Positions 8,172-18,372 are shown, counted from the first letter of the stretch. The stretch: 64,000 nt of DNA from Nitrosospira multiformis (GCA_017306155.1 JAFKJB010000006.1:113859-177858); one strand, 5' to 3'. Program-made: numbers and translations. Notes: a model not told the origin generated them from the sequence alone.

Positions 8172-9370
8172 GACCGGGTCCATTTTCGTGAAATAGCTGT
8201 GGTAAGGACCGTTGTCCGTGCTTCCGCAGCAAGCGGAATCGAGAGATGCACGAGGGTGCCTTCACTTGCCTGCCCCTCCCCTGCCTGTTCCCGCTGAAGC
8301 CCCGGCTGATCTTGCCCTGCGCTGACCGTCAGTTTTCCCTCAAGCAGGCTCGCCCGCTCGACCATGCCCCGAATTCCGAATGAATCAAGCTTTCTGAAAT
8401 CGTTTGGAGCGATACCGCAGCCATTATCCTGCACCTTGAGCTCCAGATATTCCTGCCTCACGTCCAGTCCGACCCAGACATGCGAAGCATGCGCATGCTT
8501 CGCAATATTGGTGAGCGCTTCCTGAAAAATTCGAAAAACGGCCACAGCCATGTCAGGCTCGAGTTCAATATCCGACTCGTTGCACGATACCTTGCAAGGG
8601 ATGCCATAGCGTTTTGCAAACTCACCCGCTTCCCATTCTATTGCCGCAAAAATGCCAAAATCCATGATGCCCGGCCGCAGATCCCGGGAAATACGTTGTA
8701 TCGAATGTATGGTGCGATCCACCAGATCGGAAACAGTACGCACTTTCGCAAGCAATACTGCATTCTCGGCGCTGTCGGCAGCTGCATCGATGCGCCTCAC
8801 CAGCCAGTCGAGATCGATCTTGATGGCAGTGAGGTTTCCTCCCAGATCATCGTGTATTTCCCTGGCAATGCGTATACGCTCGTGCTCCCTTGCCGCCATG
8901 ACGTGCGCTGATACTTCCTTGAGCCGTTCATGGGATTCCTTGAGCTCTGCCTCCCGGCGCCTGCTCTCGGTAATATTGATGATAATGCCTTCCCAAATCA
9001 CGCGCGCGCCCTTCTCCCGCCTCGGACTCGCTCGCAGGCTGACCCACTTTATATCTCCGTAGGATTCGATCCACAGGCGTCCTTCCCAATTCCACGTTGT
9101 CAGGTTGGCCGCGGATTGCGCCTTCGAATACAGCAGGCTTTCCCGGTCTTCCGGGAGCACCAGATCCAGAAACAGCAAGGGGTTGGCTTTGAGTTCCGCA
9201 GCCGAAATCCCAAGCACGCTGACGCACTGGTCGCTGATAAAAGGCATGGAGGAGGCGCCGTTTCTCTTCTGTATGTATTGAAAAACCATGCCCGGAGAAT
9301 TGGCGGCAACATCCGCAGGGTATGCTTCCCCCATATGGATGGGATCTGATTTTTCCTTTTTCTGTTTCAT
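8168..9370 (-). CDS. PAS-domain sensor histidine kinase (NarX/DegS type)
   Basis: A 400-residue cytoplasmic kinase with no membrane segment. An N-terminal PAS domain (about residues 25-135: QYIQKRNGASSMPFISDQ to VIWEGIIINITESRR) would sense an internal signal. The HisKA_3 dimerisation domain has the phosphorylated His at about residue 173 (REIHDDLGGNLTAIKIDL). The ATPase domain has FRIFQEALTNIAKHAHAS, VQDNGCGI and GIRGMVERASLLEG. This family acts on LuxR-type regulators, and its partner is encoded directly downstream with a 4-bp overlap. The ligand cannot be read from the sequence. Confidence 0.93.
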   Translation of the reverse strand: MKQKKEKSDPIHMGEAYPADVAANSPGMVFQYIQKRNGASSMPFISDQCVSVLGISAAELKANPLLFLDLVLPEDRESLLYSKAQSAANLTTWNWEGRLWIESYGDIKWVSLRASPRREKGARVIWEGIIINITESRRREAELKESHERLKEVSAHVMAAREHERIRIAREIHDDLGGNLTAIKIDLDWLVRRIDAAADSAENAVLLAKVRTVSDLVDRTIHSIQRISRDLRPGIMDFGIFAAIEWEAGEFAKRYGIPCKVSCNESDIELEPDMAVAVFRIFQEALTNIAKHAHASHVWVGLDVRQEYLELKVQDNGCGIAPNDFRKLDSFGIRGMVERASLLEGKLTVSAGQDQPGLQREQAGEGQASEGTLVHLSIPLAAEARTTVLTTAISRKWTRS

Positions 9371-9460
9371 GGAATGCTGATACGTTATTGACTGGCAAGC
9401 TACAATGCGGCAGACCCTGGCTGGACGTAGAGGATACGGCGATCATGCACCCTTGAAGAT

Positions 9461-9784
9461 TTACGCATCCTTGCAGATATTTTCAAGAGCGCGCTGAATA
9501 AGATCGGAATTCTCAGGCCGGACCAGGCGAGCCATTTCTTTTCCGTCCTTCAAAAAGATCAAGGTCGGCCAAAGCTTCACCCCAAACGAGCGTCCCAACC
9601 GTCGACCTTTTCCATCCTCGATCCGGATATGGCGCACCGGTGAAGCTCCGGACAAGACTGAAGCAATCAACGGCTGCGCAGCCCGGCAGTATCCGCACCA
9701 CGCTGCACCGAACTCGACAAGAGTTGGGCCCTGGAGCGATTCGATCTCGGCACGGGTTGGCTCGCTGCCCTGAACAATATCCAT
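9461..9784 (-). CDS. Thioredoxin-family protein
   Basis: A 107-residue single-domain protein with the thioredoxin fold: LVEFGAAWCGYCRAAQPL carries the redox-active CGYC pair, and WPTLIFLKDGKEMARLV contains the cis-proline and following strands. The active-site Gly-Tyr differs from the Gly-Pro of classical TrxA, so it is probably a specialised disulfide or thiol-transfer protein. ATG 9784 is used because the longer open frame upstream has no thioredoxin similarity and overlaps the preceding gene. There is no signal peptide, so it is cytoplasmic. It lies between the EAL-HDOD and sensor-kinase genes; no functional link is evident. Confidence 0.85.
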   Translation of the reverse strand: MDIVQGSEPTRAEIESLQGPTLVEFGAAWCGYCRAAQPLIASVLSGASPVRHIRIEDGKGRRLGRSFGVKLWPTLIFLKDGKEMARLVRPENSDLIQRALENICKDA

Positions 9785-9944
9785 TCCTGTATTATAACCG
9801 CTCCAGGGTCCCGGTTTCCCGGCCTTCCGGGAGGGCGAAGTGGAATCCTTTTTTATCTTCCCCCAGGCAACTCTTGAACCCTCATATGCGGGTGCATCCA
9901 GAACGCGAAAAATCTGCCAGACGACGGGGGAAAAACCAGGCTCT

Positions 9945-11219
9945 CTATAAAGTAGGCAATAAACTGTTGCTCCATTCAAATGCTTCCAGCTGGAATGGAT
10001 AAAGCTCTTCAATCGACAGTTCCAATCTGGCAAGCAGGGGCATGAGCGGTCTGCCGGCTTCACCGGGTTTTTCGAGATATTCGGCCAGCTTCAGCAAATC
10101 CCCGTAGAACCCCGTCCGATACAGCAAGGCTTCGGTGATCTCCTCGCTCAGAACGATCTGGCGGAGAATTCTTTCCATGTGTTGTCCGAACAAAGCATCC
10201 AGCAAGGATAAAATACCCACGGTAAAGGCAATATCAGCCATGCTTCTGTCTGCGGGCTGAAGTTTTCGGGCGACGAGTTCAAGAAGTTTGCCGCGTGTCG
10301 CTGCCAGCAGGAGAAGCGGCGACCCGAACTGGGTCTGAGGATCCGACCCGACATAGATCTGTATTTGCAACCATCGCTGCAACTGGCGGCGGCCGAGGAC
10401 CATCAAAGCCTCGTTTAACGAATGTATGCTTTTCGTGACACCCATGCCCGGCGTATTGACCAGTCGTAATAAGGACAGGCAGAGCGATACCTCCTTCTTG
10501 ATGCGCTGCTCGATTTCTATGGTGTCGGCGTCCCGGGCTATCAGAGTCATCAGTTCCATGATCGCCAGTTGCGAAGTTGCAAGCTTCTTGCCTGACAGAA
10601 GAGCCGGTTTTGCAAAGTAATAGCCCTGGTAATAGTCAAATTCGAGTTCAAGGCAATTCTGGAATTGATCGATCGTCTCTACTTTGTCAGCGAGCAGCAC
10701 CTTGTGTGCCTGCCTGAACTGGCGAACGAGCCTGGCCAGATCGGCGCACGTCATGACGGATGTATCGATCTTGATGATTTCAACGAACGGCAGTAACGGT
10801 TTTATGTATTCGGACAGGGTGATGACATCATCCAGCGCGAACCGATATCCTGCATCCGCCAGATCGGCAACACGCCGGACGAGTTCGGGAGTGATCTTGT
10901 CCGTTTGGGGAAATTCGAACACAACTTTTTTGGCTGGCAGAAAATTAACGAGATCTCCCATCAACAACGTGGAATTCACGTTGAAGAAGCCCAGCGCGTT
11001 CCCGGTCACGTTCTCGATGCCCAGTTCGGATGTATGTGCGATGATGGAAGCGGCGCCGCGTGTCTCCTCGACACCAACCGGCGCCCTGACTCCCGTACGG
11101 CGGAATAACAGCTCGTAAGCGATCAGATTCTGGTTACGATCCAGAATAGGCTGGCGCGCCAGGAAAAATTCCTTTACCTGCGCAACCGAAGAAATGTGTA
11201 GAGTCGTATCTAGAATCAT
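9945..11219 (-). CDS. EAL-HDOD signalling protein (c-di-GMP related)
   Basis: A 424-residue YuxH-like protein. The N-terminal EAL-like domain (about residues 15-210) has FLARQPILDRNQNLIAYELL, FFNVNSTLL, YRFALDDVITLSEY, VEIIKIDTS and DYYQGYYFAKP. The C-terminal HDOD domain (about 215-405) has LSLLRLVNTPGMGVTKSIHS and LGRRQLQRWLQIQIY. Several EAL metal/phosphate ligands are present, but EAL reads ELL and the AEGVET motif reads ADKVET, so phosphodiesterase activity is uncertain and a c-di-GMP receptor role is possible. It lies inside the flagellar region next to flgL, pointing to control of motility or the swim/attach choice. No GGDEF domain is present. Confidence 0.88.
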   Translation of the reverse strand: MILDTTLHISSVAQVKEFFLARQPILDRNQNLIAYELLFRRTGVRAPVGVEETRGAASIIAHTSELGIENVTGNALGFFNVNSTLLMGDLVNFLPAKKVVFEFPQTDKITPELVRRVADLADAGYRFALDDVITLSEYIKPLLPFVEIIKIDTSVMTCADLARLVRQFRQAHKVLLADKVETIDQFQNCLELEFDYYQGYYFAKPALLSGKKLATSQLAIMELMTLIARDADTIEIEQRIKKEVSLCLSLLRLVNTPGMGVTKSIHSLNEALMVLGRRQLQRWLQIQIYVGSDPQTQFGSPLLLLAATRGKLLELVARKLQPADRSMADIAFTVGILSLLDALFGQHMERILRQIVLSEEITEALLYRTGFYGDLLKLAEYLEKPGEAGRPLMPLLARLELSIEELYPFQLEAFEWSNSLLPTL

Positions 11220-11385
11220 CTGTCAGTCTCTATTCGACTGAAAACCCAGGTAGCGGTTAGGCCACGACCTATAATCAGAACCACGAATGGAGCTTGCCTC
11301 CCGTGGAATGACTCGGCGCATGGTCGCCATCAGCAGGAAAGTTTTTTCCGGGCGAGGAATCCGTGTGTGAAATATGTTGCTGCCA

Positions 11386-12321
11386 TCAGCGTATATAATC
11401 GAACAAGGAAAGGCTTTGCACTTTCAGAAATGCCTTCTGTGTAGCTTCCAGATAGGTTCGCTGCTGAGTCAGATCACTGATGGCTGCAACGTAGTCCACA
11501 TCCCGTAATTCCGACAACTGCTGCTTGTACTGAATATTCAAATCTTCGCCGCGTTCATTCAAAGCATCGATTTCCTTCATGCGCGTTCCTGTCGATGCCT
11601 GCGTCTTGAGCACATTGTCGAGCGCATTGGACAGGTTCACTTGCGCAGTATCCAGACCGGTAGCGAGAGCTGCCTTGCCCGCCGGGTCGGTTACCGGCGT
11701 TTCGAGCAGATCAGCCAGATCCGATAGTGTCTTGAACATGCTGTGGTAGCCGCCTCCGGCCGCAGGAATGCGTTCGAACACTTCTCGTCCCGATTCATTT
11801 ACCGCAAGCTGCCGGGATGAGCTGGCTTGTATCATGCGCAGGCCTTCATCGCCGACATATTGCACCCCGCTCCCGATATCCTCAAACGGTCTGGTTGAAC
11901 CCTGATAACCGGAAAAGAGATATTGCCCGTTTACATCCTTTCGATTGGCCAAACCCAGAAGTTCACCCAGACTCGCGCGCAACTCAGTGGCAATGGTTTC
12001 ACGTCCGCTGTCGTTCAGCGTGCCGTTTCCGGCAGCCACGGTAAGCTCCTGCGCCCTTTGCAGCAGGGCTGTAATGCCGCCAAGAGTACTTTCCAGCATG
12101 TTGAGACTGGCCATGCCATTTTGCCGGTTCAACGCGTATTGACTGTTGGCGGAATCTGCCTCGGCAACATCGAGCGCCCGAACATACGCCGCCGGATTTG
12201 CAGACGGCGTGAGCGCGCTGCGGCCGGTACTGATCTGCTCAAAGGTCTTCACCTGTGCCGACTGCTGGCGGTGGATGGCGGCAATTCCCGCCTCGTAACT
12301 GGTATTACTGCTGACGCGCAT
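11386..12321 (-). CDS. flgL: Flagellar hook-filament junction protein FlgL
   Basis: FlgL (HAP3) joins the hook to the filament. The 311-residue product shows flagellin-like ends: N-terminal MRVSSNTSYEAGIAAIHRQQ, LNMLESTLGGITALLQRAQE and ATELRASLGELLGLANRKD. The C-terminal ADLD-type helix has LSELRDVDYVAAISDLTQQ followed by a final KVQSLSLFDYIR. It starts 56 bp after flgK and is almost certainly transcribed with it from the sigma-28 promoter upstream of flgK. The ribosome site is GGAATCAAA. Confidence 0.95.
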   Translation of the reverse strand: MRVSSNTSYEAGIAAIHRQQSAQVKTFEQISTGRSALTPSANPAAYVRALDVAEADSANSQYALNRQNGMASLNMLESTLGGITALLQRAQELTVAAGNGTLNDSGRETIATELRASLGELLGLANRKDVNGQYLFSGYQGSTRPFEDIGSGVQYVGDEGLRMIQASSSRQLAVNESGREVFERIPAAGGGYHSMFKTLSDLADLLETPVTDPAGKAALATGLDTAQVNLSNALDNVLKTQASTGTRMKEIDALNERGEDLNIQYKQQLSELRDVDYVAAISDLTQQRTYLEATQKAFLKVQSLSLFDYIR

Positions 12322-12377
12322 TTTGATTCCTTTTTTCTATATCCCACCCATGCTGATCATGTTTTTGCAGCGCGCTT

Positions 12378-14297
12378 TTACCTCATTATGTCGAGCAGCG
12401 CATCGAACATCTGATTAGCCGTTTGTATCACCTTGCTCGCCGCCTGGTATGCCTGCTGGTAGCGCAACAGGTTAGCCGCTTCCTCGTCGAGATTGACCCC
12501 TGCTTCCGACTGCTGCAAAGCCTTGGTCTGGGTAAGCAGGGCAGCCTGCGCGTCGGCCGTGACCTCCAGTTCGCGCGTCTTGTTACCCATCTGGCTGACC
12601 AGTTGCCCATAGGCACCCTGGTAACTGGCTCCGCCGGCGGCCAATGTATTGCTTGACTGCAATGCGCCCAGCAGCAGGGCATTGCGGTTATCAGCCACTC
12701 CATCCGTGTTCGGGCCGACGCTGAACGTATCGCCCGGCTTGGGCGTTCCGGTAATCTGAACGGTCCAGCCATTGAACGTAATCGGCCCACCCGGAGTAAA
12801 GGGAACGCTGGCCGGATTGCCTGTGCCGGTACCGCTTACATCAAAAGTGGTGGCACTGGTAAAAGTGAGCGTGACCGCTTGTTGCAGATTGGGATCAGTG
12901 GGAGCCGGTGCATTCACCGTGCCTGCGCTGATGCGCCCCGTACCGGTATTCGTAGCCGGGGCGCTTGTCCGGATCGGTGCCGCCGCGGCGATCTTGCCAG
13001 TATCCTGGACCGCAACCGCGATCTGGCCGGCGCCCTTGGCCGTTGGCCGGATAAGAAACTCATCTCCCGCTGCAACCGTGCCGGAAGCAAGATTCAAGCG
13101 CACGCCCTCCACTGTCTGGGGAAAGGCAGCAAAAATCCGGGCATTTCCCTCTACCCCATTCCTGATGGGTTTCAGGGTATAGCTGGCGCCATCAAAACTC
13201 AGGTGATAATCGCTGACGTCCAGATCACGATAACTGACGATTTCTGCGTCAACGACTCCACTGCCGGTATTTTCTGCCGACGCCACTACCACCGGACCCG
13301 GTGTGGTAAAAAAATCACCTCCCAGGTTACCCTGCGCATCTTGTCCCAACCGGTGCTGTTCATTGAAGGTTCCTGCCAGACCGATTGCCACCCGGCCCAG
13401 CCCGTTGCGTACCGTATCAATGATTTCGTTACGAAATTGCAGCAACCCGCCGAGCTTGCCTCCATCCAGGCTTGCCTCTTTGAGCGGAATACTGCTGCCG
13501 CCAAGAACATGGTCAATTTCGAGGCGGTCGGCATCTATCGCGGACGGCCTGGCAGCAAGCTGAAACGCCTGTGAACCCATTACCAGGGGCTGGCCGGCCC
13601 CCAGGAAGACACTATAGCCACCGTCACTCTGCACCACCACTGTGGCGCGGACCTCGTCGTTGAGCTGCGTCACCAGCTCATCGCGCTGATCCCGCAAATC
13701 GTTCGCCGGCTGGCCGTTGGCAGAACTCTCCGCCATGCCGATGGTTTCATTCAATTTTGCGATTCGTGCCCCCAGGGTATTGATCAGCGAAGTGCTGTCC
13801 TCGATCTGCCTGTTTACCCCTTCCTGGATTTCATCCAGCTGGCTGTCCATCGAGTGAAACTGCCGTACCAGCACCTCTGCGTTCGACAGCATGGATTGGC
13901 GCGATGCCGCTTCAGCGGGATTTGTCGCGATTTCCTGGAGGCTGCCGAAGAAATCCTGCAAGGCAGGCGACAATCCCGAACCGCCGATGGAATCGGCCAG
14001 CAATCCGTCGATCTGCTTCATCTGGGAAAAATAGGTTTCCAGCTGGCTGGATTCCGTTCCAGCCTGCGCGACCTGCCTGGAGAGAAACTGGTTATAAGCC
14101 CGCTTTACTGTGTCGGTCTGCACACCCTGACCAATAAATCCACTGCCCGTAGCCCTGGCGTCGGTCGTCGACTGGATAACCTGCTGACGGGTGTAACCTG
14201 GAGTCGCGGTATTGCTGATGTTATGCCCCGTAACGAGCAACCCTCGCTGGGCTGCCTGGAGCGCGCTGAGTCCAATGCCGAAAATACCATTACTCAT
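12378..14297 (-). CDS. flgK: Flagellar hook-associated protein FlgK
   Basis: FlgK (HAP1) is the first junction protein after the hook. The 639-residue product begins MSNGIFGIGLSALQAAQRGL and continues with TGHNISNTATPGYTRQQV, the standard rod/hook family N-terminus. It ends with EEAANLLRYQQAYQAASKVI, typical of the C-terminal D0 helix. ATG 14297 is chosen from this conserved N-terminus, with AGGGTATAACC upstream; the open frame extends further without support. A sigma-28-type promoter lies about 50-75 bp upstream, in the gap after flgJ. Confidence 0.96.
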   Translation of the reverse strand: MSNGIFGIGLSALQAAQRGLLVTGHNISNTATPGYTRQQVIQSTTDARATGSGFIGQGVQTDTVKRAYNQFLSRQVAQAGTESSQLETYFSQMKQIDGLLADSIGGSGLSPALQDFFGSLQEIATNPAEAASRQSMLSNAEVLVRQFHSMDSQLDEIQEGVNRQIEDSTSLINTLGARIAKLNETIGMAESSANGQPANDLRDQRDELVTQLNDEVRATVVVQSDGGYSVFLGAGQPLVMGSQAFQLAARPSAIDADRLEIDHVLGGSSIPLKEASLDGGKLGGLLQFRNEIIDTVRNGLGRVAIGLAGTFNEQHRLGQDAQGNLGGDFFTTPGPVVVASAENTGSGVVDAEIVSYRDLDVSDYHLSFDGASYTLKPIRNGVEGNARIFAAFPQTVEGVRLNLASGTVAAGDEFLIRPTAKGAGQIAVAVQDTGKIAAAAPIRTSAPATNTGTGRISAGTVNAPAPTDPNLQQAVTLTFTSATTFDVSGTGTGNPASVPFTPGGPITFNGWTVQITGTPKPGDTFSVGPNTDGVADNRNALLLGALQSSNTLAAGGASYQGAYGQLVSQMGNKTRELEVTADAQAALLTQTKALQQSEAGVNLDEEAANLLRYQQAYQAASKVIQTANQMFDALLDIMR

Positions 14298-14344
14298 GGT
14301 TATACCCTGTCTGCCAGTAGCCTGATGTGAATGTCGTGCATATA

Positions 14345-14371
14345 TTGACGGCATCGGGTTGAAAATATTTA
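14345..14371 (-). promoter_or_regulatory. Sigma-28 (FliA) promoter of flgKL
   Basis: Minus-strand TAAATATT, an 11-bp spacer (TTCAACCCGAT) and GCCGTCAA match FliA consensus boxes at 6 of 8 positions each, with the standard 11-bp spacing. It lies in the 121-bp gap between flgJ and flgK. This would separate late junction-protein expression from the hook-basal body operon upstream. Confidence 0.72.
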
Positions 14372-14418
14372 GGGGAGCAGTGCAAATCCTCCGAGAGATT
14401 TGTCGGGGTTCTCACCAC

Positions 14419-15423
14419 TTACGGCTCAGGACCAAAGGTCGTTTTGATAATCCGGCCTAGCTTGTCTCCATAGGCCGGATCCGTAGCATAACCGGCCCGC
14501 TGCAGGGCATGGGCGAATCCTTCGGCATCGAGCCTCTGCACCGCTTGCCTGAGTACTTCCGTGTAGCGCGGATTGCTGCTCAAAAGATTGGCATAGTCGC
14601 GGAAAGCTTCGGCGTAGGATGGATAAGCACGAAATTTCTCCACCCTCTTATGTGCAATGCCATTGATATATTCTGTCGTGACCGCTTCCACCACGGGCCC
14701 CTTCCAGCCGACACCCGCTTTTATGCCAAACAGGTTGTGGCTGGGGGTTCCATCCGTTGCGCGCAACTCGCGTTTTCCCCATCCGCTTTCCAATGCCGCC
14801 TGCCCGAGCATGAACCGGACCGGGATGCCCGTTGCCTGACTCACTTCCTGGGCATATGCCCCTACCCTTGCCTTGAACTCGGACACATGCGCAGGTACTT
14901 CGCTCGCCTGCGAATCCTCCTGTTCCAGCCCGGAGGGATCTGACTGTCCCGCTCCAGACCACCCTGGTTGATGCAGCCGTTCCTGCATCTCTGCTGTCGG
15001 CGCATAACCCCGCAAACCCGGATGCTTCCCTGCCTCCGCTGGAGAGCGTGGCGCCGATTGATCCAAAGAATGGCCCCCGGCATTTTGGGGAGCCTGCGCT
15101 TTTTGCGCCGTATCGGGCGGCGCGGCCTGACGCAACTGGCGCACCATGATCTCGGCAAGGCCGATGCCGCGCGCAGCCATGGTCTGGGAAAACTGTTGAT
15201 CCAGCATCGAGAGATACAACCGGCTCTGTTCGCTCTCCATCAGATCGTCTTTAGGCGTGGCATCGCGCATGCTTTTCAGCAGCATATTCAGAAAGAGCGC
15301 TTCGAATTGCCTGGCTGCGGCTTCAAGACCCGCCTCGCCGGTTTTTTTTGATTCCGCGCGCAACCCGTTTACCGCCTGGACGTCAAGGGCGAAGCGCGTG
15401 GATAGATCGACTGAAGCCGCCAT
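14419..15423 (-). CDS. flgJ: Flagellar rod-assembly protein/muramidase FlgJ
   Basis: FlgJ acts in the periplasm, capping the growing rod and cutting peptidoglycan so the rod can pass. The 334-residue product has both halves. The N-terminal rod-binding domain includes AARQFEALFLNMLLKSMRDA and YLSMLDQQFSQTMAARGIGL. The C-terminal glucosaminidase domain (about residues 185-330) has the catalytic Glu in QAALESGWGKRELR, then NLFGIKAGVGWKGP and AYPSYAEAFRDYANLL. A variable Gln/Pro-rich linker joins them. The ATG overlaps the flgI TGA by one base (TGATG). Confidence 0.96.
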   Translation of the reverse strand: MAASVDLSTRFALDVQAVNGLRAESKKTGEAGLEAAARQFEALFLNMLLKSMRDATPKDDLMESEQSRLYLSMLDQQFSQTMAARGIGLAEIMVRQLRQAAPPDTAQKAQAPQNAGGHSLDQSAPRSPAEAGKHPGLRGYAPTAEMQERLHQPGWSGAGQSDPSGLEQEDSQASEVPAHVSEFKARVGAYAQEVSQATGIPVRFMLGQAALESGWGKRELRATDGTPSHNLFGIKAGVGWKGPVVEAVTTEYINGIAHKRVEKFRAYPSYAEAFRDYANLLSSNPRYTEVLRQAVQRLDAEGFAHALQRAGYATDPAYGDKLGRIIKTTFGPEP

Positions 15424-16568
15424 CAGATGATTTCCAGTTCAGCCCGCAGCGCACCGGCTGACTTCATCGCCTGCAAAATTGCCAGCAGATCCTGCGGGGT
15501 CGCACCGATCGCATTCAATGCCTTTACTACCTCGGCCAGGGAGGCGCCTTCAACCATCGTCAACATACCCGACTCCTGCTTGATTTCTATGGTCGAGCGC
15601 TGCGCCTGCACGGTCCGCCCCGACGAAAATGGCCCGGGCTGGCTGATCACGGGTTCCGTACTGATGACGACCGTCAGGTTTCCGTGGGCAATCGCGCATT
15701 GATCCACCGTCGCCGCCTGATTCATGACCACTGAACCGGTGCGGCTATTCACGATCACCCGGGCCGGCATTGGCGCGGGATTGATCGCAAGGCTTTCCAT
15801 CTCCGCCAGGAATGTCACCCGTTGATCGCTTTCCGCGGGTGTCCGTACCTGGATCGCCCGGCCATCCAGTGCGGCGGCCGTACCCGTGCCGAAGCGTGTG
15901 TTGACCGCATCCACGATCCGTTTCGCCGTGGAGAAGTCGGCGGTATTCAGTTCGAGGCGGATCATGCCATCCTGCCCCAGCGCTACCGGTACCGTGCGTT
16001 CGACTGTCGCTCCCCCGGGAATACGGCCGGCATTCAGATGATTGACCTGGACTTTACTTCCGCTGGCAGCAGCACCTATTCCAACGACCAGCAGGTTACC
16101 CTGAGCCACCCCGTAGACCTGACCATCGATTCCCTTGAGCGGAGTCATCAGCAGGGTGCCCCCGCGCAGGCTCCTGGCATTACCCATGCTGGATACCGTG
16201 ACGTCGATCGCCTGGCCCGGCTGGGCAAGCGGTGGAAGCGCGGCTGTGACCATTACGGCCGCCACATTCCTTAAGCGCATGTTCGTCCCGGGCGGCACAT
16301 TGACACCCAGCTGCATCAGCATGTTATTAAGACTTTGAATGGTAAACGGTGTCTGAACGGTCTGATCACCTGTCCCATCCAGCCCCACTACCAGCCCGTA
16401 GCCGACGAGCTGGTTGGTGCGTATGCCCTGGATCGATGCAAGATCCTTGATGCGCTCTGCCTGAACAGGCACGGAAAAGGCCCACAAACCCACCCATGCG
16501 CAGAAGAGGCCGAACCAGACCGGGGCAGTGATTCCTGTTGAAACCGGGTAACTCATCGATCGCCTCAT
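15423..16568 (-). CDS. flgI: Flagellar P-ring protein FlgI
   Basis: FlgI forms the periplasmic P ring around the rod. The 381-residue precursor has a signal peptide ending SVPVQA and then the highly conserved mature start [20 protein letters not shown]. It also has [46 protein letters not shown] and a C-terminal [20 protein letters not shown]. An alternative ATG at 16556 has a better ribosome site (GAGGCGATCG) and would remove four residues before the signal peptide. It is downstream of flgH and coupled to flgJ. Confidence 0.97.
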   Translation of the reverse strand: MRRSMSYPVSTGITAPVWFGLFCAWVGLWAFSVPVQAERIKDLASIQGIRTNQLVGYGLVVGLDGTGDQTVQTPFTIQSLNNMLMQLGVNVPPGTNMRLRNVAAVMVTAALPPLAQPGQAIDVTVSSMGNARSLRGGTLLMTPLKGIDGQVYGVAQGNLLVVGIGAAASGSKVQVNHLNAGRIPGGATVERTVPVALGQDGMIRLELNTADFSTAKRIVDAVNTRFGTGTAAALDGRAIQVRTPAESDQRVTFLAEMESLAINPAPMPARVIVNSRTGSVVMNQAATVDQCAIAHGNLTVVISTEPVISQPGPFSSGRTVQAQRSTIEIKQESGMLTMVEGASLAEVVKALNAIGATPQDLLAILQAMKSAGALRAELEII

Positions 16569-16577
16569 GTGCGCACT

Positions 16578-17318
16578 TCAGAACGGTGCCACGGTCAGAA
16601 AGAAGCGTGAAAGCCAGCCCATGGTTTGTGCCTCGTCGATATAGCCGTTTGCCTTGTACTCGATGCGCGCATCCGCCACCTGGATCGATGATATGGTGTT
16701 GTTGATCACCGTTTGCGGGCGCACAACGCCGGAAAAGCGGATGTACTCCGAGCCCTGGGTCATTGCCAGCTGTTTTTCGCCACTTACCACCAGATAACCG
16801 TTGGGCAGCACATCGATCACGGTAACGGTAATCGTGCCGCTGAAATTATTGGCGGAAGCCGCTTCGCCCTTACCTGCGAAATCATTGGACGAGGACGCTC
16901 CGAGATCGATTTTTTTTGTGATGGGCACACCAAACACGATGGGCGGAATGCCGAAACTCAAATCGCCATTCTGTTTGGCGCTGCTGTTGGAGCGCTTGCT
17001 CGCATTGGTTCGCTCATTGAGGAGAATCACCAGCGTATCGCCGATCTGGCGCGCCCGCCGGTCGATGAACAAAGAGTGGTATTGATCAACGTCCTGATAA
17101 ACCGATCCATTGCCGGGAGGCGCCGGGGGCGGCGCCGCGCGCGCAGACATCGGTTGGTGAATGATTGGCGCAGGCGGCGGGAGACTGACGCAACCGGAGA
17201 GCACGAGCAACTCCCCTGCCATGAAACCGAAGACTCGTGCCCACCGCTTCGCTGAGAAACTCAAAACCATTTTTGTGCTGCCATTCTTGATTGCCATCGA
17301 CGCTTCAGCCGCAGACAT
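16578..17318 (-). CDS. flgH: Flagellar L-ring lipoprotein FlgH
   Basis: FlgH forms the outer-membrane L ring. The 246-residue precursor carries a lipoprotein signal ending in the lipobox LSGC, at about residues 41-44 of this frame. The mature part has GNGSVYQDVDQYHSLFIDRR, ARQIGDTLVILLNERTNASK, GTITVTVIDVLPNGYLVV and PQTVINNTISSIQVADARIE, all standard for the family. ATGs at 17297 and 17270 would give a more normal signal-peptide length, so the true start is probably one of those. It is followed after 9 bp by flgI. Confidence 0.95.
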   Translation of the reverse strand: MSAAEASMAIKNGSTKMVLSFSAKRWARVFGFMAGELLVLSGCVSLPPPAPIIHQPMSARAAPPPAPPGNGSVYQDVDQYHSLFIDRRARQIGDTLVILLNERTNASKRSNSSAKQNGDLSFGIPPIVFGVPITKKIDLGASSSNDFAGKGEAASANNFSGTITVTVIDVLPNGYLVVSGEKQLAMTQGSEYIRFSGVVRPQTVINNTISSIQVADARIEYKANGYIDEAQTMGWLSRFFLTVAPF

Positions 17319-17346
17319 TTGAATGCTCGACCTGGTTACTGCCGAT

Positions 17347-18129
17347 CTATAGCTGGGTCAGGCGCTGCAACATCTGGTCCGACGTTTGCACCGACTTGCT
17401 ATTGATCTCGTATGCGCGTTGCGTCTGAATCATATTGACCAGCTCCTCCACCACGTTGACATTGGAGGTTTCCACATATCCCTGGTTGAGTAGTCCGGCC
17501 CCATCCGTGCCGGGATTGGTAACGTTCGGAGTGCCACTCGATGCTGTTTCCACGTAAAGATTTTCGCCCACGCTCTGCAAGCCGACAGGATTGACAAATG
17601 TGGCAAGCTGCAGATTGCCCACCTGGACTGCGGCGGCGGAATCCGGAGTGGTTACGGAAACAACTCCATCACGGCCCACGGTGATGCTCTGGGCGTTCGG
17701 GGGAATGGTGATCGCGGGTTGAACGTAGTAGCCGCTGGAGGTCACCAGTTGTCCTTCGAAATCGGTCTGGAACGAACCGTCCCGGGTGTAGGCTGTCGAT
17801 CCGTCGGGCCGCAGCACCTGGAAAAATCCCTGCCCCTGGATAGCGACGTCCTTGGAGTTTCCGGTCTGCTGCAGGTTTCCCTGGGTAAATATACGCTCGG
17901 TGGCAACAGGCCTGACGCCGGTTCCGAGCTGCAGGCCGGAAGGCAGCTGGGTTTGCTGCGAGGATTGTGCGCCTGGCTGGCGAAGCGTCTGATACAGCAG
18001 GTCTTCAAAAACGGCACGCGAGCGCTTGAAGCCGTTCGTGCTGACATTCGCCAGGTTATTGGCAATGACATCCATCTGCGTCTGCTGCGCATCAAGCCCG
18101 GTCTTGGAAATCCAAAGTGATCGAATCAC
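17347..18129 (-). CDS. flgG: Flagellar distal rod protein FlgG
   Basis: FlgG forms the distal rod. The 260-residue product starts [20 protein letters not shown], followed by [20 protein letters not shown]. It ends [20 protein letters not shown] and [11 protein letters not shown], the canonical rod-family C-terminus. The start is a GTG at 18129 with GGAGTTGAC before it. A 243-bp gap separates it from flgF upstream, so flgGHIJ may have its own promoter; I could not define one with confidence. Confidence 0.97.
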   Translation of the reverse strand: MIRSLWISKTGLDAQQTQMDVIANNLANVSTNGFKRSRAVFEDLLYQTLRQPGAQSSQQTQLPSGLQLGTGVRPVATERIFTQGNLQQTGNSKDVAIQGQGFFQVLRPDGSTAYTRDGSFQTDFEGQLVTSSGYYVQPAITIPPNAQSITVGRDGVVSVTTPDSAAAVQVGNLQLATFVNPVGLQSVGENLYVETASSGTPNVTNPGTDGAGLLNQGYVETSNVNVVEELVNMIQTQRAYEINSKSVQTSDQMLQRLTQL

Positions 18130-18372
18130 GTCAACTCCATGAGAAATTATTTTCTATTATCTGGCTACAATCCCTATTGATCCGGCCAGAAAAATGCTAT
18201 GAATCCCGCCATTCCGGATCTGCTGAATCAGTGGCCGGGAATCCAGCCAAACCAATCAAACCAATAATAGCGTACCCTGAACATCGCATACGGTTTCCGC
18301 CTGCCCGCCTGCCTTATGTTCGTACTGTTTGCTCACCGATTACGAAAGTAAGTGTGTGGAACTCTTCGTGCC

